Position numbers and translations under genes: made by a program. A stretch of DNA of 33,303 nt from Bacteroidota bacterium. Its GTDB lineage: Bacteria; Bacteroidota; Bacteroidia; Bacteroidales; Prolixibacteraceae. Under the pieces are notes generated by a model. It made no database searches, was not told where the DNA came from, and saw nothing but the letters and a program-made list of their open reading frames with translations. Within the stretch, counting starts at the first letter, position 1, and every line of letters starts with the position of its first letter. Below, in pieces: positions 17,274-25,613 of the stretch. The stretch spans positions 1-33,303 of the forward strand of contig JAUXUF010000352.1 of NCBI GenBank assembly GCA_030684645.1, given 5' to 3'.

Positions 17274-18200
17274 TTAAATCACAAAATCCATCGCTTCCAA
17301 ATTAAACGGGGTCTGCTGATACACATAGTAATTTAGCCAGTTGGTAATCAACAGGTTAGCATGTCCTCTCCATCGCATTAATGGTTCTTTATCCGAATTG
17401 TCGTTTGGATAATAATTTACCGGTATTTCAATAGGTAATTTTTTCTTCAAATCCCTTTTGTATTCGGTATCCAATGTAAATCTTGAGTATTCGGCATGTC
17501 CGGTAATAAAAAACTGACGGCCTTCCTGCGACATGACCATATTTACCCCCGATTCGTCTGATTTGGAAATTACATCCAAATCAGGAACTTTCCGGATGTC
17601 CTTCTCTAAAACTTCGGTATGCCGGGAGTGAGGAATAAAATATTCATCATCGAAGCCCCTGAAAATAGACAAGGTATCATTGGTATTCCGGTGCTTGAAA
17701 ACACCAAACATTTTTTTACTGAGTGGATATTTTGGTATCCCGTAGAAATGAAACATACCGGCTTGAGCAGCCCAGCATATAAAGAGCGTTGATGTTACGT
17801 GTTTTTGCGACCAGTCAAAAATGGCGGTAAGTTCCTTCCAGTAGGTCACTTTTTCGAAGGGCAGTAATTCAACAGGAGCACCGGTAATAATCATCCCGTC
17901 ATAATTCCTGGATTTCAATTGGTCAAAGGTTTTGTAGAAGGCCTTCATGTGCACTTCGGGCGTGTTTTTTGATTCATGGCCTTTCATCCTCAGAAACTCA
18001 ATCTCCACCTGCAACGGGCTGTTTGAAAGCAATCGGATCAGATCGGTTTCCGTAGTAATTTTCACAGGCATTAAATTGACTATGATTATCTTTAACGGAC
18101 GGATATCCTGGTGCGCCGCCCGCGATTCATTCATGATAAAGATATTTTCTTTCTGCAGCAGTTCGATCGCCGGTAACTGGTCTGGAACGTTAATAGGCAT
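17274..18200 (-). CDS. metA: Homoserine O-acetyltransferase
   Basis: MetA activates homoserine for methionine synthesis by acylating its hydroxyl. The 308-residue protein keeps the family numbering exactly: nucleophile C142 in LFICWAAQAG, H235 and E237 in GHAEYSR. Position 111, which decides the acyl donor, is Glu (GAPVELL), the acetyl-CoA type, instead of the Gly of the succinyl-CoA enzymes. This fits the upstream metY, which uses O-acetylhomoserine. It is the last gene of the minus-strand methionine operon, 77 nt after metY, with a large hairpin in the gap. It has no clear promoter of its own. It converges with the OmpA gene with only 4 nt between stops. Confidence 0.95.
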   Translation of the reverse strand: MPINVPDQLPAIELLQKENIFIMNESRAAHQDIRPLKIIIVNLMPVKITTETDLIRLLSNSPLQVEIEFLRMKGHESKNTPEVHMKAFYKTFDQLKSRNYDGMIITGAPVELLPFEKVTYWKELTAIFDWSQKHVTSTLFICWAAQAGMFHFYGIPKYPLSKKMFGVFKHRNTNDTLSIFRGFDDEYFIPHSRHTEVLEKDIRKVPDLDVISKSDESGVNMVMSQEGRQFFITGHAEYSRFTLDTEYKRDLKKKLPIEIPVNYYPNDNSDKEPLMRWRGHANLLITNWLNYYVYQQTPFNLEAMDFVI

Positions 18201-18226
18201 GATTTCAGTCGTTTAGTTGAATATGA

Positions 18227-18264
18227 ATTCCGGAACTCCAGTTTCTAAACTGAAATTCCGGAAT
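18227..18264 (-). other. Two-tier hairpin between metY and metA
   Basis: Outer arms ATTCCGGAA (18227-18235) and TTCCGGAAT (18256-18264), and inner arms CAGTTT (18239-18244) and AAACTG (18247-18252), are perfect inverted repeats separated by 3-nt internal loops. No T tract follows on minus. It may stabilise the metY transcript or tune metA expression rather than stop transcription. Confidence 0.6.
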
Positions 18265-18277
18265 AAGGAGGATAAAA

Positions 18278-19606
<1,329 letters not shown>

Positions 19607-20950
19607 TCAATTAAAAAATGTGCTGTGAATTTCGGTAATGGCTTTCCGGGTATCTTTCTGGTCAACGATCAGGTAGCTTACCAGGTCTGAAGCTCCGGAA
19701 CCACTCAGTAAAACGTTAATTTTATGTTGGGCAACGGCAGTAAATAGTTTGGCCGATACACCATGGTGCTGCTGCATCCCATGACCGACTACCGCAATTA
19801 GTGAAACCTGATCTTCAATAATGATTTCGCTGACCGAACTAAGTTGCAGTTGCCTGCAGATTTGGCGTGCCTGTTCAATTTCATTTTTATTTAGAATTAT
19901 ATTGATGCTTACCTGTGAGGTAATTACTGAGCGAATGTTGATTCCGGAACCATGAAAAGCAGTAGTTACTTTAGCCAGAATCCCGGGTTTAAAACCTACC
20001 CCGGGGCCATTCAGTTTTAGTATGGCAATTTCTTCGGTATGAACAACACTTTTGACTACATTGGGAGATACAAACGATTCGGAATTAATGATAGTGGCCA
20101 GTTCTTTTCCCTGGTTCACCAGCCGGTAAACGTGAATTGGAATGTGGGTGCTGATCAAAGGTTCAACAATCCGCGGGTGAATGGAAAGTTCGCTGAAATA
20201 AGACAATTCAGATGCTTCATCATAGGTCAACCGCGGAATGAGTTTCGCATCGGGAATAAATTCTGAATCAGAGGTTTTGAATTCCTTGTCCAGTTCCCAC
20301 AATTCCAACGAATCTGCTTCGGTTAGGCGTGCAATTGCGGCAGCCGAATAATCAGCCGACTGTTTCCCAAGCCTGGCAATTTTTCCAGCTGAAGTGATGC
20401 CATATGAACCAGGAATCAGACTAATTCCTGCCGGAACAGAATTTTTCAGATGGATGGATTCATCAAACAATACAGAAGCATTTCCGAATTCCTCGGTGAC
20501 AATAAGTCCAATATCTTCAGGAAAAATCAGACTTGAAGTGATTAGCTTTTGGGTTAGAAATACGTTAAGAATACCCGCAGTGATTCGCTCTGAATAACTA
20601 ATGACCTGATCTTTGAGAGTCAGTGAAAAATCGCCGGTATATTCAATTCCCTTTAGCAAATTATGGAGGTTTTTCAATTCCTTCTTCAGGTTTTCATCGG
20701 GTTCTCCTCCCTCAAATACCTGCAATCGTTGGGTAATGATATGATTGATCTGGTTGATTACCTGTTTAGAAGTGGCAGCATTATTAATCAACAAATTAAT
20801 GCCTTGTTCAATGGTTTGCTGTATTTCTGGAACGGCGGAAATCACCACAGTTACGTTTTTTCCTGATTCGGACAAGAGGCCGGCAAAAGCTTCCAGAACC
20901 TGAAATTTCGATAAACTGTTTCCGCCAAATCGTACGGTACAATTTGACAT
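19607..20950 (-). CDS. Divergent aspartate kinase-like protein with ACT domains
   Basis: This 447-residue protein has an amino-acid-kinase domain (about 1-290) and two C-terminal ACT domains (about 300-447, for example KLNGPGVGFKPGILAKVTTA and GHGMQQHHGVSAKLF). Aspartate kinase makes aspartyl phosphate, the precursor of homoserine. Key sites differ from the usual: the N-terminal KFGGTS is RFGGNS, so the phosphate-binding Lys is Arg. The GRGGSD loop reads LGKQSADYSAA, keeping the Asp but not the Arg. A glutamate in YSERITAG is kept. It could be a weak or methionine-dedicated kinase, a regulatory subunit, or a pseudo-enzyme. It is the first gene of the met operon. The ATG is about 26 nt after the U tract of the attenuator. 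Confidence 0.82.
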   Translation of the reverse strand: MSNCTVRFGGNSLSKFQVLEAFAGLLSESGKNVTVVISAVPEIQQTIEQGINLLINNAATSKQVINQINHIITQRLQVFEGGEPDENLKKELKNLHNLLKGIEYTGDFSLTLKDQVISYSERITAGILNVFLTQKLITSSLIFPEDIGLIVTEEFGNASVLFDESIHLKNSVPAGISLIPGSYGITSAGKIARLGKQSADYSAAAIARLTEADSLELWELDKEFKTSDSEFIPDAKLIPRLTYDEASELSYFSELSIHPRIVEPLISTHIPIHVYRLVNQGKELATIINSESFVSPNVVKSVVHTEEIAILKLNGPGVGFKPGILAKVTTAFHGSGINIRSVITSQVSINIILNKNEIEQARQICRQLQLSSVSEIIIEDQVSLIAVVGHGMQQHHGVSAKLFTAVAQHKINVLLSGSGASDLVSYLIVDQKDTRKAITEIHSTFFN

Positions 20951-20975
20951 GATAATATTTTAAAATGAAATTTGG

Positions 20976-21081
20976 AAAAAATAATGGGTTGAGCCTTCAA
21001 ACAATATGAACATACACACCGCCTGAAGGCTCGTGCATTATCATAGGCATGACAGACATCATAGAATCATTGCAACCCATT
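20976..21081 (-). promoter_or_regulatory. Putative methionine attenuator: nested hairpin and U tract
   Basis: On minus, an inner helix is formed by GAGCCTTCA (21024-21032 on plus coordinates) and TGAAGGCTC (20991-20999), with a loop of 24 nt. An outer helix pairs AATGGGTT (21074-21081) with AACCCATT (20983-20990), directly adjacent to the inner right arm. After AACCCATT come A and then six T (20976-20981), so the U tract abuts the outer helix. The inner left arm starts 4 nt after the last Met codon of the leader ORF; the inner right arm contains its stop codon. The elements are perfect complements. The role as a transcription attenuator is inferred. Confidence 0.65.
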
Positions 21082-21125
21082 GGAAGGGATACACAGGAAG
21101 TGATATTTTTTGCTGAATGATTCAT
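20997..21125 (-). CDS. Methionine-rich leader peptide of the met operon
   Basis: A 42-codon frame starts at ATG 21125, about 20 nt after the expected transcription start, and ends at TGA 20997-20999. Seven of 42 residues are Met: 1, 16, 22, 23, 26, 28 and 30. Residues 21-30 read SMMSVMPMIM. The start is preceded by an A-rich stretch (AATAAAA), as in other genes of this genome, with no Shine-Dalgarno. It lies between a strong promoter and the aspartate kinase-metY-metA genes. This placement and the Met cluster directly before a hairpin are those of an amino-acid leader peptide that senses charged tRNA. It has no expected function as a protein. Ribosome profiling would show a stall at codons 22-30 under methionine limitation. 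Confidence 0.7.
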   Translation of the reverse strand: MNHSAKNITSCVSLPMGCNDSMMSVMPMIMHEPSGGVYVHIV

Positions 21126-21151
21126 TTTTATTGATCTTATACAATTGAGTG

Positions 21152-21182
21152 CAAACATAAACAGATTTTCAAAATAGACAAA
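21152..21182 (-). promoter_or_regulatory. Promoter of the methionine operon
   Basis: On minus, TTTG (21179-21182) is followed after exactly 19 nt by TATGTTTG (21152-21159), the full Bacteroidetes -33/-7 consensus. The -33 TTTG is itself the end of another perfect box, TATCTTTG (21179-21186). Transcription should begin near 21146, giving a leader of about 196 nt before the first gene. Confidence 0.8.
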
Positions 21183-21368
21183 GATATATCGGAAATGTTT
21201 AAATAAAATCAGGTTAAATAATTGTTAAGGGCTGGTGTTTGAAGTTCAATGCTTTTATATGCTGATAGTTATTGGATGCATGCCGCATCGTTTCCGAAAT
21301 GAAAATATCCTTTCTCCAAAGCAAAAATCTGAATTTTAAACTTAAATGCGGAGATATTTAATACATTT

Positions 21369-21449
21369 ATGCCGATAAGACAAAACAGATTCAGGATTAA
21401 GCCGCATTCAAATCCTGGTGATTATGATGATCGGGGCGGACCAAAATAG
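21369..21449 (+). CDS. Possible 26-residue small ORF upstream of the methyltransferase
   Basis: ATG 21369 opens 26 codons encoding a very hydrophilic peptide (MPIRQNRFRIKPHSNPGDYD then a short DRGGPK end), with stop TAG at 21447-21449, 23 nt before the methyltransferase ATG. The rest of the 21183-21472 gap shows nothing else. It could be a leader, a small protein or chance; nothing in the sequence decides. Confidence 0.3.
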   Translation: MPIRQNRFRIKPHSNPGDYDDRGGPK

Positions 21450-21472
21450 AAGTCAAATAAGGCAGGAATACC

Positions 21473-22537
21473 ATGAAAGCAGATGCTAGAATTAATGAGG
21501 CCATTGATAAATTATTCGCAAAGATTCAATTGCTCAATTTCAGAAATCTTAATATTTCAGAATACAACCGAAATTACCTGATAAAGTATATCGACAATTA
21601 TTCCTATTTCATGTCCTTCTATGCTCAGCTCCTGCAAAAGGCCTTAAAAAAATTGAATAAACCTGTTTCTGAAAGCACGTTCATCGATTACGGTGGAGGT
21701 TGTGGAATGCTGTCCTATTTGGCAAAAGAAATTGGATTCAAGACTGTAGTTTATACCGATATATATGAAGTTTCAGCGAATGACGCGCAAACTATTTCAA
21801 AAAGTCTGGACATTGCAATTGATTATTTTATGTGTGGTGATGTTGAAGCGTTTTGTAAGGAAATAAACCGCTTTAACCTAAAACCTGATTTAATTTGTTC
21901 GTTCGATGTATTGGAACATATTTATGACCTGGAAGCCTGGATTAAGACGATTAATCAGCTAAAAAGCGAGTTTTCGCTGCTATTTATGACAAGTGCAAAT
22001 TCAAATAATCCGTTTGTTTCAAACCGTCTTAAAAAACTACATCTGAAATCTGAATTGAAAGGATCTGAAAAAACAACCGGATGGAAGGGTATAGACTTAA
22101 ATACTTCATATTTAGAGGAAAGAAAAAATATAATCCGGAGAAAATTTCCTGAATTAAATGACAGTGACCTTAATCTGCTATCAATAAAAAGCAGAGGGTT
22201 GAGAAAAGATGACATCGAAAAAGTAGTTTACGAATACATTAAAACCGGAAAGATCTCCTACGAAATAAAACATTCCACAAATACATGTGACCCATATACC
22301 GGTAACTGGACTGAGAATCTAATCGATTTAAAAGAGTTGAAAATATTCATCAGGAGAAATAATCTTCATGTTGTTTTGAGTAATTCATTTCATGTCTATT
22401 CTAAGAATAAACTATTAAATGCACCTAAATATCTATTAAATCAACTTATTAGAGTGCTTGGCCCTCAAAACTTGTTTTTTTCTCCGACATATACTTTGGA
22501 AATACAAAAGTCACAAACACAAATTGGACTTGATTAA
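21473..22537 (+). CDS. SAM-dependent methyltransferase of unknown substrate
   Basis: This 354-residue class I methyltransferase has motif I TFIDYGGGCGMLSYLAKE (GGGCG at 74-78), the acidic loop VYTDIYE after strand 2, and the DLICSFDVLEHIYDLE signature (DVLEH at 145-149). N-terminal residues 1-65 are helical. A C-terminal part (about 190-354) is lysine- and asparagine-rich and has no match I recognise. The gene is more AT-rich than its neighbours and stands alone between the met promoter and tatD, which suggests acquired DNA or a surface-polysaccharide-type accessory gene. The substrate cannot be told. It converges with the TatD gene, with a gap of 39 nt. Confidence 0.75.
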   Translation: MKADARINEAIDKLFAKIQLLNFRNLNISEYNRNYLIKYIDNYSYFMSFYAQLLQKALKKLNKPVSESTFIDYGGGCGMLSYLAKEIGFKTVVYTDIYEVSANDAQTISKSLDIAIDYFMCGDVEAFCKEINRFNLKPDLICSFDVLEHIYDLEAWIKTINQLKSEFSLLFMTSANSNNPFVSNRLKKLHLKSELKGSEKTTGWKGIDLNTSYLEERKNIIRRKFPELNDSDLNLLSIKSRGLRKDDIEKVVYEYIKTGKISYEIKHSTNTCDPYTGNWTENLIDLKELKIFIRRNNLHVVLSNSFHVYSKNKLLNAPKYLLNQLIRVLGPQNLFFSPTYTLEIQKSQTQIGLD

Positions 22538-22576
22538 AATAGGCCCTTGTTAAACCTACTGCATTACTGTTTTCAG

Positions 22577-23233
22577 TCATTTGCCGTTCCCGAAAATAGT
22601 TCTAAAATTGCTGAAAATAGCCTCATTGAGCAGTTGAGTATCCATTTTAAGTATTTGGGCTGCTGATAAATAGATTTCTCCGATTGAAATTTCACTATCA
22701 TCGGTTTCAAGGAACAATCGCTCAAGTGGTATATTTCTGAAAACGGGATGTCTGGCTTCATTTTTCAATAGAAATTCGCCTACCGAAAAGTAGAGCCCAT
22801 GCCTGATCAGACTCAAGGTTGTTTCCAGATTGCCCCCAAAACCATGAATAATCCAAGGCACCTCTGATTTTGTTTCTTTTTTCAATTCAAGTAGGTCTGA
22901 ATAGGCCCGTACACAATGGATAATCAGTGGTTTTGAATGTTTTTCTGCCAATTGAATTTGCTTTCCAAAAAATAATTTTTGTAGTGCGAAGTCTGTTGAA
23001 ATTGATCGGTCGAGTCCGCATTCGCCTATGGCAAGCATGTTTTTTTGATGTGTTGCCTGTTCAATTGCCCGAATACATTCCTCCGGATTTACTTTGCCAA
23101 CGTGCCAGGGATGCAGTCCGGCTGAAAAAAGCGATTTCGGTTCAAATCCTGGCAAATCCTGGGCAAAAACATTGAGGATTTGAATGTTCTCGTCACCTTT
23201 GATCTGATGTGTATGAAAATTAATTTGTTGCAT
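22577..23233 (-). CDS. TatD family metal-dependent hydrolase
   Basis: This TatD-type amidohydrolase fold of about 218 residues acts as a metal-dependent deoxyribonuclease or a related hydrolase. Metal ligands and motifs are FHTHQ near the start, GLHPWHVG, AIGECGLDR, LIIHCVRAYSDLLE, IIHGFGGN and FLETDDSE. The frame is open 13 codons further upstream, to an ATG at 23272. Start 23233 is chosen because MQQINFHTHQ gives the compact family N-terminus with the HTH motif at residues 7-9. It is shorter than E. coli TatD, which has about 260 residues; short members are common in Bacteroidetes. It is transcribed convergently with the methyltransferase gene. No clear promoter was found. Confidence 0.85.
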   Translation of the reverse strand: MQQINFHTHQIKGDENIQILNVFAQDLPGFEPKSLFSAGLHPWHVGKVNPEECIRAIEQATHQKNMLAIGECGLDRSISTDFALQKLFFGKQIQLAEKHSKPLIIHCVRAYSDLLELKKETKSEVPWIIHGFGGNLETTLSLIRHGLYFSVGEFLLKNEARHPVFRNIPLERLFLETDDSEISIGEIYLSAAQILKMDTQLLNEAIFSNFRTIFGNGK

Positions 23234-23367
23234 CGTTATAAACTTGTTCAGATTTGTGCCAGCGAAATTCATCTACAAACATCGTTAGTACTTTCACTGT
23301 TCGCATTTTTTAATTATTCAAATTTAATTGCTTTTGCCGGAAGTATGCACTGATAAATTATTTATCT

Positions 23368-23375
23368 TAAATTTG
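23368..23375 (+). promoter_or_regulatory. Candidate -7 box for the T9SS protease gene
   Basis: TAAATTTG is a perfect TAnnTTTG ending 20 nt before the ATG at 23396. No TTG is found at the expected distance upstream. Confidence 0.4.
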
Positions 23376-23395
23376 AATTTCAATGATAGCTTAAA

Positions 23396-25603
23396 ATGAA
23401 TGCAAAGACCATATACCGACTGGTATTTTTCCTGTTGATTTTGTTCCACTTTGAAGTAAGTGGACAGATTTCACAGGGAGGAATACCTATTCAAATTCAA
23501 ATTCAAAAACTAAAAACATCTTCCTCCGGTACTGCTGATCTGGTAGTTATGCCAGCTATTGACAATCAGAAGATGCGGTACATGTACAGCCAAACTAATC
23601 AAAACAGGCTGAAACCGTTTCGTTTTGCCCATTCGTTCGAAGTTTCGCTTACACCTCAAAATTCAGGAAAATGGTACTCCGATGGTGAGGTAAATGTCTG
23701 GCAGTTGCGTATCCGCTCTTCCGGCGCCTATTCTCTTAACCTGATTCTGGAACATTACAGCCTGCCTGATGGAGCCAGGTTGTTTCTGATCAGTACGAAA
23801 ACAGGTGAAACAAAAGGTGCATATACTTCTGCAAATAATTCAGACAGTCAGGTACTTGCTATTGAACCTGTATCAGGCGACGAACTCATGGTACAATATG
23901 AAGAACCTGTTAAATCAATTTCTCGCGGCGAATTTCGAATAATCAAGGTTTCACATGATTTTATTGGAATAACTGCCAAAGATCATCGGCCTTTGGGAAT
24001 TTCAGGTTCGTGTAATGTCAATATTAATTGCGATGCCGCCAACGGATCGGAAGATAACCGTGATGCTGTTTGCCGGATAATCATTGAAGGTACTGAAATT
24101 TGTACGGGAACTTTAATGAATAATACTTATTTGGATGGAATTCCATATGTTCTGACAGCTTACCATTGTATTAACAGTGAAATACAGGCTCAGTCATCTG
24201 TTTTTCTATTCAATTACGAGTCGCCATACTGTGCTTCGATTGATGCGGATGTAAGCCGATCATTGTCTGGAAGTGCATTAAAAGCTTCATTCGACAGTCT
24301 TGATTTTGCTTTGGTCCGGTTAAATACTATTCCTCCATATAATTACCGGACCTACCTGGCCGGTTGGAACCGTAAAAACGTAGCGCCAACCACTTCGATG
24401 AGTATTCATCATCCTCTTGGCGATATTAAAAAAGTTGCTATTGACCAGGATGCCGCAGTAACAGCTAATTTTAATGGCAGCTATCGATCCAATGGATTCT
24501 GGAAAATTAACAGGTGGGAAAAGGGCGTTACTGAATCAGGATCTTCAGGTGGACCACTTTTTGACCAAAATAAACAGCTTGTAGGTACGCTTACAGGTGG
24601 TTCTGCGACCTGTACTTTACCCACCAACGATTATTTTGAAAAGTTTGCCCTGGCCTGGAATTACCGTAAGGAAACCAATAAACAATTAAAAGCCTGGCTC
24701 GATCCGCTGAATTCAAGTGTAGAAAAGCTGAACGGAATGTCGTTGAATTCAGGCGTAAATCGATGTAAGCCATTTACTAATTTTAAGGATAACGATACGT
24801 ATTTAGCTTCTCAAATACTGGATGGGGGATCAAAAAAAGGTTACTGGACCGGATCAAACACGGCTGGATTTACCGATTTCGCAGAGCAATATAAATTTTC
24901 AAAAAACTGTGAAGTTCAGGGAGTTACTCTGGCTATTGGCAGGCTCAAAATTAATCCGCTGTATCCAAATTCGTACATTGATGTCCAGGTTTATGAAGGA
25001 AAAGATAGTCCCGAAACCCTGTTGTATTCCGAGAAGTTTGAAATCAATAAGTTTTATAATGATGCCATGAATTATTTACCGTTTAAGAGTCCTGTAAAAA
25101 CGGTGGGGAACTTTTTTATTTCGTACAACATTTCGCAATTAAATCCAGGTGATACGCTTGCTGTTTACATGGCAAACCGGAAAGCAGATTTCACTAACAG
25201 CTTTTACCTGAAAAATCAGCAAGGCTGGTCAAGCTACATTCAAACTTACAATACTCAAAACCCATACGGCTATGGTTCTGCCTTACTTACTGAGCTGATT
25301 GCCTGTAATATCGATGATCCGTTAGGTACAAAACAAATTGTTTTTGATTCTCCGGAGGCCCGCTTTTTCCCAAATCCGATTTCCGGAGGCTCAATGCTAA
25401 GCATCCAAACAATCGATCCGATTGATTGCCCGGAAGAAATTGCTGTCTTTGATCTTTTGGGGAAAAAGCAAAAAATTCCGTTCACACAAAGTGGACAAAA
25501 CAATCTGAGCCTCGATTTTGCTGGTAAAAGACCGGGAATCTATTTGATTCATCTGGATTCCGGAGGTCGAACGGTGATTGGAAAAGTTGCCTATATACCC
25601 TAA
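23396..25603 (+). CDS. Secreted lysyl-endopeptidase-like serine protease with T9SS sorting tail
   Basis: This 735-residue protein has a signal peptide (1-24, ending EVSGQ), an N-terminal pro-region (about 25-205), and a trypsin-like S1 domain of the lysyl endopeptidase type (about 208-450). The triad is H257 in LTAYHC, D303 in SLDFALV and S384 in ESGSSGGP. Paired cysteines include CNVNINC and C in GGSATC. A beta-sandwich region follows. The last 80 residues form a type A T9SS C-terminal signal: FPNPISGG, VFDLLGK and GIYLIHLDSGGRTVIGKV. It should be exported by Sec, carried across the outer membrane by T9SS and anchored or released outside. Its exact cleavage specificity is not certain. Confidence 0.9.
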   Translation: MNAKTIYRLVFFLLILFHFEVSGQISQGGIPIQIQIQKLKTSSSGTADLVVMPAIDNQKMRYMYSQTNQNRLKPFRFAHSFEVSLTPQNSGKWYSDGEVNVWQLRIRSSGAYSLNLILEHYSLPDGARLFLISTKTGETKGAYTSANNSDSQVLAIEPVSGDELMVQYEEPVKSISRGEFRIIKVSHDFIGITAKDHRPLGISGSCNVNINCDAANGSEDNRDAVCRIIIEGTEICTGTLMNNTYLDGIPYVLTAYHCINSEIQAQSSVFLFNYESPYCASIDADVSRSLSGSALKASFDSLDFALVRLNTIPPYNYRTYLAGWNRKNVAPTTSMSIHHPLGDIKKVAIDQDAAVTANFNGSYRSNGFWKINRWEKGVTESGSSGGPLFDQNKQLVGTLTGGSATCTLPTNDYFEKFALAWNYRKETNKQLKAWLDPLNSSVEKLNGMSLNSGVNRCKPFTNFKDNDTYLASQILDGGSKKGYWTGSNTAGFTDFAEQYKFSKNCEVQGVTLAIGRLKINPLYPNSYIDVQVYEGKDSPETLLYSEKFEINKFYNDAMNYLPFKSPVKTVGNFFISYNISQLNPGDTLAVYMANRKADFTNSFYLKNQQGWSSYIQTYNTQNPYGYGSALLTELIACNIDDPLGTKQIVFDSPEARFFPNPISGGSMLSIQTIDPIDCPEEIAVFDLLGKKQKIPFTQSGQNNLSLDFAGKRPGIYLIHLDSGGRTVIGKVAYIP

Positions 25604-25613
25604 AAATGAGTGA

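Noticed and set aside
20976-21125. SAM riboswitch upstream of the met operon
   Set aside because: The leader was compared with what I know of SAM-I and SAM-II consensus elements. Neither the SAM-I core nor the SAM-II pseudoknot segment is present, while the Met-rich ORF and nested helices are. A covariance-model search would settle it; a significant hit would revive this.
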